A stretch of 64,000 bases of DNA from Bacillota bacterium. GTDB lineage: Bacteria > Bacillota > Clostridia > Christensenellales > CAG-138. The notes under the pieces were generated by a model that did no database searches, had not been told where the DNA came from, and worked only from the letters and a program-made list of their open reading frames with translations. Below are positions 33,230 to 41,928 of this stretch, piece after piece; position 1 is the stretch's first letter; the number at the start of each line of letters is the position of its first letter. Position numbers and translations under genes: made by a program. Location of the stretch: positions 62,001-126,000 of the forward strand of contig JAEWCL010000021.1 of the NCBI GenBank assembly GCA_023390655.1, written 5' to 3'.

Positions 33230-34375
33230 TCAATGGCAGTCTTCTTCCTCAAGTATCAAGGCTTCTTCTTCGGGCGGCGGGGCCGCTTCTTCAGGCGACG
33301 AGGTCTGTTCTTCAAGCGTCAGGGCCTGTTGCATCAGTACCGTTGCTAAGCCTTTCGCGCGGCTCCAGACAAGAGACGCAAACTGCGCGTCCTCATGCGG
33401 CAGGGAGCCGTTGCCGACGGGCGTTAACTCGATGCAGAAGCCGGGGCGCAGGTATTCCTGCCGGAACCAGTTTTCAAAGCCGGCACCGTATACCGCAGGA
33501 TCGCCGGATACGTCCATCAGGGCGTAGCCGGTCACTTCGGCGATGGATTGCGCAATGGGCGCTGCGGCGGCAATGGCGTCCTCCGTGCCGCTGTCCGCCC
33601 AGTAGATGACCTCTCCCTTGGTGTGGAAAGAGGCGGCCATCGCAAAGTCATTCTCTTCGCAAAGCCGCATCACCGCCTGCACCTCGGGTTCCGTCGCGGC
33701 TGCGGTGCCCTTGTACATTTCGGAGCTTGGCACATCCGTATTACTCGCCTTTTCTTCCCAATGGCAAGGGTATTGGCGGTTTAAATCCACACCGTTGATG
33801 TTCGCCTTCCACTCGCTGTAGCTTTCTTTGAGCATCCGCATGGCCTTGACGGCCTGCGGGTTTTTTGCTGCATCGGGCCCGTTTTGCACCAGGTTCACGC
33901 CGTCCGGGTTGACCATGGGCACGATGTAGAGCGTGACGGAATCCAGCAAATCCGGCGTGCCGGCCTTCGCATTTTGCGCATAGGCTGCGGCGTAGGTATC
34001 CGCCGTTTCCATCAGGAATGTGCTGGTGATGTATTCGCGCGCATGGTGCGCACCCAGCAGCAGCAGCTTCTTTCCCCCTTTTCCAAGCTTGATGAGTGTG
34101 AGCTCCCTGCGCTCTACAGACTGCCCGATGGAAGATACGGAGATAAGGCCGGGGTACGCTTCGGAAAGCTCCTGTGCGTCGGCGCGCATCATATCGTAGG
34201 TATAGGTCTGGTTGGGGTTTACAACATCAGCGCCATTGGCCGCCGCATCTGCTGCTTGCCGCGGCTGCTCCGTTCTCGCAGAAGGCAGCTCCAGCGGAGC
34301 GTCCGGCGGCGGCGCGCATGCGGCAAGAAAGAGAAGCGAAAGGATACAGGCAAAACAGGAAATCCATTTTTTCAC
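33230..34375 (-). CDS. M14 family zinc carboxypeptidase lipoprotein
   Basis: The 381-residue protein has a lipoprotein signal with lipobox LAAC (Cys20). The zinc ligands are His and Glu in GAHHAREYITS and a His in AASFHTKGEVIYW; the catalytic Glu is in GFCIELTPVG. DLNRQYPCHWEE supplies substrate-binding Asn-Arg. In the family such proteins trim peptides, often peptidoglycan stems (gamma-D-Glu-mDAP type). The C-terminus is an acidic Glu-rich tail. The start chosen is GTG 34373-34375 with AAAGGA upstream; ATG at 34384 or 34402 would add 3 or 9 residues. Confidence 0.88.
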   Translation of the reverse strand: MKKWISCFACILSLLFLAACAPPPDAPLELPSARTEQPRQAADAAANGADVVNPNQTYTYDMMRADAQELSEAYPGLISVSSIGQSVERRELTLIKLGKGGKKLLLLGAHHAREYITSTFLMETADTYAAAYAQNAKAGTPDLLDSVTLYIVPMVNPDGVNLVQNGPDAAKNPQAVKAMRMLKESYSEWKANINGVDLNRQYPCHWEEKASNTDVPSSEMYKGTAAATEPEVQAVMRLCEENDFAMAASFHTKGEVIYWADSGTEDAIAAAAPIAQSIAEVTGYALMDVSGDPAVYGAGFENWFRQEYLRPGFCIELTPVGNGSLPHEDAQFASLVWSRAKGLATVLMQQALTLEEQTSSPEEAAPPPEEEALILEEEDCH

Positions 34376-34593
34376 GGAGTACATCCTTTGTAAGACAATC
34401 ATTTAAAAGAAGACGCAGCAGGGGTACATGCCGTTGCATGTAAACTTCTGGAATACACCGGCGCACGCATGTAGCTTTGGGCAGGAATACGCCGGAATCG
34501 GCGCTTTTCAGTAAATCGGACGTATGCCTTTGCTTTGGTTTGTTCAAACTAATTCCAAGCATTTCCGTATCATAATAGCAAAGGAGAAACGCA

Positions 34594-34749
34594 ATGTTCA
34601 ATAAGGATGCCCTTCCGCAGGATGCGCAACAGTATTTCCGTTCCCTGCCGCTGTTTTTGCAGGAGTCCATCGTCCAGACCGGGATCGACTTTAAAAACAA
34701 ACAGGAACTGGTCAATTTCTGCGAATATGTGGATCATGATAATCCCTGA
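34594..34749 (+). CDS. Conserved-looking small protein of 51 residues
   Basis: This gene has a strong AAAGGAG site eight bases before its ATG. The product begins MFNKDALPQDAQQYFRSLP, continues LFLQESIVQTGIDFKNKQEL, and ends VDHDNP. It is probably two short helices, soluble and acidic. A terminator follows at 34765. I recall similar short proteins in Clostridia, but no function can be given. Confidence 0.65.
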   Translation: MFNKDALPQDAQQYFRSLPLFLQESIVQTGIDFKNKQELVNFCEYVDHDNP

Positions 34750-34764
34750 TAACATTGGCGAAAG

Positions 34765-34789
34765 GGCGGCAGGGTTGCCGCCTTTTTTT
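34765..34789 (+). terminator. Terminator of the 51-residue protein gene
   Basis: GGCGGCA and TGCCGCC form a 7-bp stem with loop GGGT and seven T following. Confidence 0.8.
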
Positions 34790-34817
34790 CTGCGCTTTGC
34801 GGCAAATGCACCGCATC

Positions 34818-34847
34818 TTGCGGGAGCCTCTTATGCTGCGGTATACT
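34818..34847 (+). promoter_or_regulatory. Promoter of the WG-repeat gene
   Basis: TTGCGG at 34818-34823 and TATACT at 34842-34847 are separated by 18 bp, 36 bp before the start codon. Confidence 0.55.
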
Positions 34848-34882
34848 AAAGCCAAACGAAAGAAAAACAGGGAGGGCAACGC

Positions 34883-36046
34883 ATGCCGTCCATGCAGCCG
34901 CACAGAAAAAAGAAACGGCTTCCCATCCTGTGGTGTTATCCCATCACCGCGGCTGTGGTGCTGTTTGGCGTACTGCTGTTTGCGCTTCTCTATTCCGGCG
35001 GCGGCGCTTCCGCCCTGCGGGGGCTTCCGGCGGAGGAGGAGCAGGCGGCATCCCCTTCTTCCGCGATGGCGGCAATGGCCCCCAACCCCTCTCCTGCGCC
35101 AAGTACAGCGGCACAGGATGTGGACATCACCGGCAGGCTCTTCCCTTATGAGGAAGGCGGGCTGTGGGGATATAAAAACGCCAAGGGAGATGTTGTGATA
35201 CAGCCGCAGTTCCTGCGCGCGCTGGATTTTTTGCAGGGGCAGTATGCGTTTGCGGCGGTGGAGCAGGGCGGCGCGCTGCTCTATGGCCTGGTTTCCCGCA
35301 GCGGCGTCTGGGCGGCGGAACCGCAGTGGAATGAGGTGCGCCCCTACAGCGAGGGCTTGGCAGCCGTATGCCAGAACGAAAAATGGGGATATATCGATAC
35401 CGCCGGCAAGATTGTGATTCCCTGTGCCTACCGGGAAACGGGAGACTTCGCAAACGGGCGCGCGGCGGTGCGGCCCAACTCCACGTTCGGCTATATCGAT
35501 GCGGACGGGGACATGGCGATTACCCCGCAGTTTGAGGAGGCGGCCGCGTTCGGCAGCGATATGGCGTTTGTCAGCGGAGAAGGCAAGCGGTATATCATCG
35601 ATAAAATCGGCCGCAAGGTCGCGACCCTCAAGGATGAGCGGGGAACCGTCTACCGGGAGAATTTTGCCGCGGTGGATACCGGCAGCGGTTATGTGTTTTA
35701 CAATACCTCGCGCAGGCGCGCGTTTTCAGAAACGTATCAGAACGCGGGCGCGTTTTCAGAAGGGTATGCCGCCGTCAAAAAGGACGGGCTTTGGGGGTAT
35801 ATCAATACCGGCGGCGTGGTGATCGCGCAGCCCAAGTACCAATCGGCAGGCCTGTTTTCACAGAATCGCGCGCCCGTGCAGGACGCAAACGGCAAGTGGG
35901 GATATATCGATGGGACCGGGGACCATGTGATCCCCTGCGCATATGACGAGGCAGGGCCGTTCCTGCTCGATTACGCGGTGGTAAAAAAGGACGGGGTCAC
36001 AGGCATCATCAACAGAAGCGGGGAATTCCTGGAACTGTACCGTTAA
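34883..36046 (+). CDS. Membrane-anchored WG-repeat protein
   Basis: The 387-residue protein has a basic start, one membrane anchor (about 18-38), a Ser/Pro/Ala linker and then roughly six WG-type repeats with the pattern (L/K)WGY(I/K)-x-x-x-G-x-(V/I)-(V/I)-x-P-(Q/C)-(F/Y). Examples are GLWGYKNAKGDVVIQPQF, KWGYIDTAGKIVIPCAY and KWGYIDGTGDHVIPCAY. Such repeats form beta-rich extracellular domains, perhaps for binding; the role is unknown. AGGGAGG precedes the ATG. Its stop overlaps the stop of the convergent regulator gene. Confidence 0.85.
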   Translation: MPSMQPHRKKKRLPILWCYPITAAVVLFGVLLFALLYSGGGASALRGLPAEEEQAASPSSAMAAMAPNPSPAPSTAAQDVDITGRLFPYEEGGLWGYKNAKGDVVIQPQFLRALDFLQGQYAFAAVEQGGALLYGLVSRSGVWAAEPQWNEVRPYSEGLAAVCQNEKWGYIDTAGKIVIPCAYRETGDFANGRAAVRPNSTFGYIDADGDMAITPQFEEAAAFGSDMAFVSGEGKRYIIDKIGRKVATLKDERGTVYRENFAAVDTGSGYVFYNTSRRRAFSETYQNAGAFSEGYAAVKKDGLWGYINTGGVVIAQPKYQSAGLFSQNRAPVQDANGKWGYIDGTGDHVIPCAYDEAGPFLLDYAVVKKDGVTGIINRSGEFLELYR

Positions 36047-36723
36047 AGTTCTTCCCTGCCCGATGCATGTAATTTGAAGGCGCTTTTGTGGTAACTCAGG
36101 ACGCCTTCTTTTTGTAGCCTCGAAAGCTCGGCGGACATCGCGCTGCGCTCCACGCACAGGTAATCCGCCAGCTCCTGCCGGTCAAACGGGATGATGAACT
36201 GCGCGCTGTTGTGCCGCGCAGCCTGTTCGTTTAAGAAAGACAGCAGCTTTTCCCGCGTGGTGCGGCGGGAGAGGTGCTGGATTTTGCTGTTGAGCGTCAG
36301 GTTCTTTCGCGCCAGGATGCCCATCATGTTCCGAATCAGCTGCGTATGGAAGGCGCAGCCGTTTTCACAGGGGGACAGCATGCGCGTATGGTCAAGCAGC
36401 AGCGCCTCGCAATCGGACGCCGCCTCTACGGAGACCGGCAGCAGCGGCGCGTTGCCGAAGGCGAATGCTTCTGCAAAGAGGTCGCCCGCGCCAAGCTGCG
36501 TCAACAGCGTGCGCGTACCGTAAAGGTCCTCCCGCGTGACCTGCACGCGGCCTGCAAGCACCATGCCGAAGCAGGTCACAGGCTCACCCGCGCGAAGAAG
36601 CAGGGCGCCTTTTTGATAGGCGCGCGGCTTTGCCCGGAGGCAGCCCAGCAGCCCATAGAGATCTTCTTCCACAATGGAATGGAACAGCGGCGCCTCCCGC
36701 AATACGTCAAAATGCTGCTGCAT
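36043..36723 (-). CDS. Crp/Fnr family transcriptional regulator
   Basis: The 226-residue protein has an N-terminal cyclic-nucleotide-binding-type barrel (about 5-125, GALLLRAGEPVTCFGMVLAGRVQV) and a C-terminal winged helix (DRQELADYLCVERSAMSAELSRLQKEG). Cysteines are scattered rather than in an Fnr-type cluster, so the signal is unclear. The start MQQHFDVL at 36721-36723 is chosen because upstream residues lie before the GGGTAGGG site. Its target genes are not visible. Confidence 0.88.
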   Translation of the reverse strand: MQQHFDVLREAPLFHSIVEEDLYGLLGCLRAKPRAYQKGALLLRAGEPVTCFGMVLAGRVQVTREDLYGTRTLLTQLGAGDLFAEAFAFGNAPLLPVSVEAASDCEALLLDHTRMLSPCENGCAFHTQLIRNMMGILARKNLTLNSKIQHLSRRTTREKLLSFLNEQAARHNSAQFIIPFDRQELADYLCVERSAMSAELSRLQKEGVLSYHKSAFKLHASGREEL

Positions 36724-36767
36724 TTCCCTACCCCCTTTTCGTTGGAAAACCAACATCCATCAGCAAC

Positions 36768-36797
36768 AGTATATCGGGTCCCGGTGGATATATGCAA
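36768..36797 (-). promoter_or_regulatory. Promoter of the Crp/Fnr-type gene
   Basis: On the reverse strand TTGCAT (36797-36792), 18 bp, then TATACT (36773-36768). The rest of the 356-bp gap up to gcvPB holds the terminator at 36938 and no gene. Confidence 0.55.
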
Positions 36798-36937
36798 GGA
36801 ATTTTCAAGGGGAAATGCCCCATTGGGCCGCATGGCATGGTTCCAAAGCGGAAAAGCCGCCCCGAAAGCTTCCGTTCGCTGTGCGGCGGCGGCAGGCTTT
36901 GCAGGAAGTACCGGCCGCGTTACCTTTCCTGGCATAC

Positions 36938-36964
36938 AAAGCGGCCCTATAGGGCCGCTTTTGT
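36938..36964 (-). terminator. Probable terminator of the gcv operon
   Basis: AAAGCGGCCCTATAGGGCCG with CTTT is a perfect palindrome about 120 bp past the gcvPB stop; the T-run is short on both strands. Confidence 0.5.
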
Positions 36965-37079
36965 ACTGGATTAGCGCTTTTGCGGGAATGCTCCTTGAGC
37001 GAAAAGGGGGACGCAGGGCTCTGCGCGCCCTGCGCGGGGGAAGGGGGGGTTATGGAGCATCCCCTATGGAAAACTCAGT

Positions 37080-38528
37080 TTACGCCTGCGGCGTCCAGCG
37101 TACAACGGGCGTCCGCGCGGCGCGCGTTTCGTCCGGCCTGCCGATGGGTGTCGTCACCGGCGCACGGTGCAGGGCGTCAGGATCGTTCGCCGCAACATAT
37201 GCGATCTCGCACATGATGGCGATGAGCCGGTCCAAATCCTCCCGGCTTTCCGTTTCCGTCGGCTCAAACATCATCGCTTCATGCACGATCAGCGGGAAGT
37301 AGATCGTAGGGGGATGGAACCCGCGGTCGATAATCGCCTTGGCGATATCGAGCGTGCGCACGCCGTTTGCCAGCTGCTCGCGCGGCTGCACCACGCATTC
37401 GTGCATGCAGACCCTGTCGTGCGGCAGCGCATAGCAGGCTTTGAGGCCATGCTGGATATAGTTTGCGTTGAGCACGGCGTTTTCGCTTGCAGCGGTCAAG
37501 CCTTCCCCGCCAAGGGAAAGGATGTAGGCATACGCGCGCGCCAGCACCCCGAAGTTGCCGAAAAACGGCTTCACGCGGCCGATGGAGAGCGGGCGGTCCG
37601 CATCGATACGCACGGTACCGTCTTCCCCTTTGAGCAAAACGGGTGCGGGCAGGAAGGGAATGAGTTCCTTCTTGACGCCCACCGGGCCTGCGCCCGGCCC
37701 GCCGCCGCCGTGCGGGGTGGAGAACGTCTTGTGGAGGTTCAGGTGCACCACATCAAAGCCCATGTCGCCCGGGCGCACCTTGCCCATGATGGCGTTCATG
37801 TTTGCCCCGTCGTAATAGAGAAGGCCGCCCGCTTCATGCACGAGCGCCGCGATCTCTAAAATGTTGCGCTCAAACAGCCCGAGCGTGCTGGGGTTGGTGA
37901 GCATGAGACCCGCCGTCTTATTGGAAAGGCGCGCTTTGAGCGCTTCCACATCCACGCCGCCTTCGGCGTTGGAGGGGATTTCCACGGCCTTGAATCCGGC
38001 AAGCGCCGCCGAAGCCGGGTTGGTGCCGTGCGCGGAATCCGGCACGAGCATTTCCGTGCGCTCTGCGTCGTTGCGCAACTGGTGATACGCCTTGATGATC
38101 ATCAGGCCCGTCAGCTCCCCGTGCGCGCCCGCGGCGGGCTGCAAGGTGAAGGCGTCCATGCCGGTGACTTCAGAAAGCGCGTCCTGCAGATGTCCCATCA
38201 TGGCAAACGCGCCCGCGAGGTCGTCTTCCTCCAGCAGAGGATGCATATCGCGGAACACGCCCGCGACTTCCTCGTTAATTTTGGGGTTATACTTCATTGT
38301 GCAGGAGCCGAGCGGATAGCTGCCGTTGTCCACGCCGAAATTGCGGCGGGAAAGGCGGACATAATGGCGCACAAGCTCCACTTCGGAGAGTTCGGGCAGC
38401 GGCAGGCGCTCGCCCAGAAGTGCTTCGGGCAGCAGATTGTCAAGCTGCGGCACATCGAGCGGCGGCAGGTCCGCGGCGCGGCGGTTTTCATGGTTGAGTT
38501 CAAACAGCAGCGGTACGGTGCTTCTCAT
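37080..38528 (-). CDS. gcvPB: Glycine dehydrogenase (decarboxylating) subunit 2
   Basis: The 482-residue protein is the C-terminal half of the split P-protein. The PLP-binding lysine lies in HLNLHKTFSTPHGGGGPGAG. It works with GcvPA to decarboxylate glycine and pass the aminomethyl group to lipoylated GcvH. The start overlaps gcvPA by four bases. Last gene of the gcvT-gcvH-gcvPA-gcvPB operon. Confidence 0.96.
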   Translation of the reverse strand: MRSTVPLLFELNHENRRAADLPPLDVPQLDNLLPEALLGERLPLPELSEVELVRHYVRLSRRNFGVDNGSYPLGSCTMKYNPKINEEVAGVFRDMHPLLEEDDLAGAFAMMGHLQDALSEVTGMDAFTLQPAAGAHGELTGLMIIKAYHQLRNDAERTEMLVPDSAHGTNPASAALAGFKAVEIPSNAEGGVDVEALKARLSNKTAGLMLTNPSTLGLFERNILEIAALVHEAGGLLYYDGANMNAIMGKVRPGDMGFDVVHLNLHKTFSTPHGGGGPGAGPVGVKKELIPFLPAPVLLKGEDGTVRIDADRPLSIGRVKPFFGNFGVLARAYAYILSLGGEGLTAASENAVLNANYIQHGLKACYALPHDRVCMHECVVQPREQLANGVRTLDIAKAIIDRGFHPPTIYFPLIVHEAMMFEPTETESREDLDRLIAIMCEIAYVAANDPDALHRAPVTTPIGRPDETRAARTPVVRWTPQA

Positions 38529-39859
38529 TTTGCCACCTCCTCAAGCGCGGTGAGGAATGCGTCCAGCTCCTCGCGCGTATTCTGCTCCGTCGCGCAGTAC
38601 AGGATGCCGTTGTCCCCGGGGAAATAGTGTCTTAGCGGCAGGCCGCCGATGAACCCGCGTGCCCGGAGCTCTTTGTTGATGGCGGCTGCATCCTTCTCGC
38701 AGTCGATCACAAACTCATGGAAGAACGGCGCGTTGTAGCGTGCGCGCATTCCGGGGATATGCAGGATGCCTTCATAGAGGTAGTGCGCCTTTTGCAGGCA
38801 CTGCCCCGCCACCTCCCGCATGCCGACGGGGCCGAGCGCCCCAACGTAGACGGCGGCGCGCAGCGCGCACAGGCTCTGGTTGGAGCAGATGTTGGAGGAA
38901 GCCTTTTCCCTGCGGATGTGCTGCTCGCGTGCCTGCAGGGTGAGCACATACGCGCGGTTGCCCTCCGCGTCCACGGTTTCCCCCGCGATCCTGCCCGGCA
39001 GGTGGCGGATATACTGCTGCTTGGTCGCCATAAACCCAAGGTACGGGCCGCCGACAGAGAGCGGCAGGCCGAGCGGCTGGCCTTCCCCCACCGCGATATC
39101 CGCACCATAGTCGCCCGGGCGCTTTAATAGGCCAAGCGACGTGGGGTTGACGACAGCGGTCAACAGCGCGCCTTTTTCGTGCAGCATTGTGGCGGCGCTT
39201 TCCATATCCTCTACAATCCCGAGAAAGTTTGGGTTTTGCAGCAACAGGCCCGCGGCGCCCTCAAGGTTTGCTTCGAGCGCGTTAAAATCCGTCCTGCCTT
39301 CCCTGTCCAGCGGAATTTCCGTAAGTTCAAAGCCGACAAACCGTGCGTAGGTCTTTAATATGGCGACGTATTCCGGGTTGAGCCCCGCGGAATAGAGTAC
39401 CTTGTTTTTGCGCGTGATGCCGCGCAGCATGATCATGGCCTCCGCGCACGCCGAGCCGCCGTCATAAACGGAAGCGTTGGAGGCGTCAAGCCCGGTTAGC
39501 TGGCAGATGAGCGTCTGGTACTCAAAGATGGCCTGCAGCATGCCCTGGCTCATCTCCGGCTGGTAAGGCGTATACGCGGTGTAGAACTCCGAGCGTGCCG
39601 CCACCATATCCACCACCGAGGGGATGTAGTGCCGGTAGGCGCCCGCGCCCCTAAACAGCGGCAGGTCGCCAGCTTCGCTCGCGAACGCCTTGAATATCCG
39701 GCGCACTTCCTGCTCGCTCTTGCCCTTTTCCAAATCAAGCGGGCGCTTCAACCGCGCCGCATCGGGAATATCGGGGAACAGGTCGTCGATGCTGTCTAGC
39801 CCGATGGCCTTTAGCATCTCAAGCTGCTCCTCCTTTGTATTCGGGATGTAACTGCGCAT
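38525..39859 (-). CDS. gcvPA: Glycine dehydrogenase (decarboxylating) subunit 1
   Basis: The 444-residue N-terminal half of the P-protein begins MRSYIPNTKEEQLEMLKAIG and has the typical YTPYQPEMSQGMLQAIFEYQT and NASVYDGGSACAEA motifs. It lacks the PLP lysine, which is in GcvPB. It is 12 bp behind gcvH and overlaps gcvPB (ATGA). Confidence 0.96.
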   Translation of the reverse strand: MRSYIPNTKEEQLEMLKAIGLDSIDDLFPDIPDAARLKRPLDLEKGKSEQEVRRIFKAFASEAGDLPLFRGAGAYRHYIPSVVDMVAARSEFYTAYTPYQPEMSQGMLQAIFEYQTLICQLTGLDASNASVYDGGSACAEAMIMLRGITRKNKVLYSAGLNPEYVAILKTYARFVGFELTEIPLDREGRTDFNALEANLEGAAGLLLQNPNFLGIVEDMESAATMLHEKGALLTAVVNPTSLGLLKRPGDYGADIAVGEGQPLGLPLSVGGPYLGFMATKQQYIRHLPGRIAGETVDAEGNRAYVLTLQAREQHIRREKASSNICSNQSLCALRAAVYVGALGPVGMREVAGQCLQKAHYLYEGILHIPGMRARYNAPFFHEFVIDCEKDAAAINKELRARGFIGGLPLRHYFPGDNGILYCATEQNTREELDAFLTALEEVAK

Positions 39860-39871
39860 GTGCGTTCTCCT

Positions 39872-40246
39872 TTAGAGCGTTGCGACGAACGCGTCGTACT
39901 CTTCCGCGCTCATCAGCGCCGCTTCGTCCACCTCGCTTGCGGCGAGCACGGCGAGGAACTCTTCATACGGCGCGCTGTTCAGGCGCTCCGGTTCGTTTTC
40001 AAGCGGCTGGTTTACTTCCAATACTTCGCCGCCCACGGGCGTATAGACATTGGATACCGCCTTGACGGATTCCAGCACCGCAAAGCTCTCCCCGATCTTA
40101 ATGTCGCTTCCAACCTGCGGCAGCTCCACATATACGATATCCCCCAGCGCTTCCTGTGCGTGCGCCGTGATGCCAAGGCGCGCCTTGCCATCCCCGATGA
40201 TTACCCATTCGTGTTCCTTGGTGTACTTGCGGTCGTTCGGCGTCAT
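39872..40246 (-). CDS. gcvH: Glycine cleavage system H protein
   Basis: The 124-residue carrier has the lipoylation site Lys62 in VLESVKAVSNVYTP and the WVIIGDGKARLGIT start of the family. It shuttles the aminomethyl group between P, T and L proteins. A 187-bp gap with a two-hairpin element separates it from gcvT. Confidence 0.96.
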   Translation of the reverse strand: MTPNDRKYTKEHEWVIIGDGKARLGITAHAQEALGDIVYVELPQVGSDIKIGESFAVLESVKAVSNVYTPVGGEVLEVNQPLENEPERLNSAPYEEFLAVLAASEVDEAALMSAEEYDAFVATL

Positions 40247-40367
40247 AGTAATATCCTCCTTATGATTTTGAAGTGTCGTTGTTTTTATGGGTGAACGCAG
40301 TTCACACCTGCTGTTGTATGGTGTGATCCGTAGGGCCGACTGTGGCCGCCCGTGAATCTGAATTCAA

Positions 40368-40424
40368 AATGGGATCCAAGGGCCGTTACGACCCTTGGCG
40401 GGTGCTTGAGGGCAGCGCCCTCAT
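40368..40424 (-). repeat. Two-hairpin intergenic element, copy F, between gcvT and gcvH
   Basis: In reverse: GAGGGC / GCCCTC, AAGCACCCGCC, CAAGGGTCGTAACGGCCCTT and GGATCCCATTTT. It lies inside the gcv transcription unit and in its direction. Confidence 0.65.
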
Positions 40425-40433
40425 AACAATCTC

Positions 40434-41513
40434 TTACTTGCTCCGCTTATAGAACGGCAGCGCGACCTGCTCCGCCTGCAGCGGGCGGTTGCGCACGAGG
40501 ATAGAGAATGCGGCCTCTTTTGCGGCATCCGCGTCAATGAGCGCCATGGCATAGCTTGCGCCAAGCGTGGGCGAAGGTACGCCGGAGGTGGTGACGCCGA
40601 CTTTAATGCCATCCACAAGCACATCCTCGCCGCCGCGCGCGATGCCGCGGTCGATGAGTTTTAGGCCGATGCGTACGCGCGCGGGCGCTGCAAGAAACGC
40701 CTCGCGGCCGATAAATGCGTCCTTATCGGGCTTGATGGCAAAGGAAAGGCCTGCTTCCGCCGGCGTGATGTCTTTGGAAAGCTCATGTCCATATAGCGGC
40801 ATGCCCGCTTCAAAGCGCAGCGTATCGCGCGCGCCAAGGCCGCAGGGCAGAACGCCAAAGGGTTTGCCCGCTTCAAGCAGCAGGTTAAAGAGCGCCGCGC
40901 CGTCGGTTGCGGCGCAGTACAGCTCCACCCCGTCCTCGCCGGTGTAGCCCGTGCGGGAAACGATAGCGGGGAAACCGCTGACATTCAGTTCGGCAAACGA
41001 ATAGTTCTTTTCAGGCAGGGGGCCGTCGCACAGCGGGGCCAACAGCACGTTCGCCTTTGGTCCCTGCACGGCAATCTGCGCCCAACTTGCGTACTGGTTT
41101 TCAAGCGTAACGTCGTAGCCCTCAGCATTCTGCTGCATCCATTCAAAATCCTTTTGCGTGTTGGAAGCGTTGACGACGAGGAGATAGCGCTCCGTATTGA
41201 ATTTGTAGACGATGATGTCGTCTACCGTGCCGCCGTCAGGATAACACATGGGAGAGTAGCGGCAGCGGAAAGGCAGCATGGATGCGATGTTGTTGGTGAG
41301 AATATGGTCCAGATAGCGTTCTGCGTCCTTACCGCAAACAAAGAGTTCCCCCATGTGGGAAACATCAAACAGCCCCGCGCGTTCGCGCACGGCCTTGTGC
41401 TCCTCAAGAACAGAGGAATACTGTACCGGCAGCGCCCAGCCGCCAAAGTCAATGAGTTTTCCGCCAAGCGCCACGTGCGCCTCATAAAGCGGTGTTTGTT
41501 TAAGACCGTCCAT
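40434..41513 (-). CDS. gcvT: Glycine cleavage system T protein (aminomethyltransferase)
   Basis: The 359-residue enzyme begins MDGLKQTPLYEAHVALGGK and shows GLFDVSHMGE, SRTGYTGEDGVELY and the C-terminal barrel motif. It moves the methylene group to tetrahydrofolate and frees ammonia. The ATG at 41511-41513 follows GGGAGG; a longer frame to 41816 runs through the riboswitch and is not the start. First gene of the operon. Confidence 0.96.
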   Translation of the reverse strand: MDGLKQTPLYEAHVALGGKLIDFGGWALPVQYSSVLEEHKAVRERAGLFDVSHMGELFVCGKDAERYLDHILTNNIASMLPFRCRYSPMCYPDGGTVDDIIVYKFNTERYLLVVNASNTQKDFEWMQQNAEGYDVTLENQYASWAQIAVQGPKANVLLAPLCDGPLPEKNYSFAELNVSGFPAIVSRTGYTGEDGVELYCAATDGAALFNLLLEAGKPFGVLPCGLGARDTLRFEAGMPLYGHELSKDITPAEAGLSFAIKPDKDAFIGREAFLAAPARVRIGLKLIDRGIARGGEDVLVDGIKVGVTTSGVPSPTLGASYAMALIDADAAKEAAFSILVRNRPLQAEQVALPFYKRSK

Positions 41514-41577
41514 AAAAGAAACCTCCCGATGCGTATGTTGTGCAAAGAACAGAAAAAGAGCGCGCAAAAAACAAATT

Positions 41578-41757
41578 GCGCGCTCCGTCTTTGTACCTGA
41601 GAGATTCCCCCACATCGGGGTTGCCCCATCGGCGCCGCGTAAAGCTGTTGCAGCTTTCCGGAGGTCTGTCCGGGTACGGTTCTTTTGCCTGAGAGTTTTT
41701 TGCACTTCCCCTTCGGCGCCCGCAGGAAAGCATGCCTGCCGGTCTCTCCCGAACCCA
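41578..41757 (-). promoter_or_regulatory. Tandem glycine riboswitch upstream of gcvT
   Basis: On the reverse strand aptamer 1 (41757-41679) has GGGAGAGACCGGC, GCGCCGAAGGGG and AACTCTCAGGC AAAAG. Aptamer 2 (41676-41582) has CGGACAGACCTCCGG, GCGCCGATGGGG and AATCTCTCAGGTACAAAGAC. These are the conserved glycine (gcvT) motif cores. It should turn the operon on when glycine is abundant. About 65 nt separate the second aptamer from the start codon. Confidence 0.95.
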
Positions 41758-41793
41758 TCATCCACGATATTGTATTTTCCTTGGGCTTTTTCT

Positions 41794-41822
41794 AGTATAG
41801 CAAGAAGCGCGCACATTGGAAA
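41794..41822 (-). promoter_or_regulatory. Promoter of the gcv operon
   Basis: Reverse strand: TTTCCA (41822-41817), 17 bp ending TGC, TATACT (41799-41794), an extended -10. The divergent promoter at 41864 is back to back with it. Confidence 0.6.
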
Positions 41823-41863
41823 GCAAAATCAAGCCGTTAAAATTTAAACGCGCTGTTTTTGCT

Positions 41864-41891
41864 TTGCGCCGGCAAAAGAAGGGTCTATACT
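41864..41891 (+). promoter_or_regulatory. Promoter of the DUF362 gene
   Basis: TTGCGC at 41864-41869 and TATACT at 41886-41891, 16-bp spacer, 37 bp before the start codon. Confidence 0.55.
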
Positions 41892-41928
41892 GGAGACTGT
41901 AGGTACTTTTAATAGGGGAGGAACCAGT

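Noticed and set aside
41514..41816. N-terminal extension of GcvT
   Set aside because: The added residues are the translated glycine riboswitch; the family start and a strong ribosome binding site are at 41513.
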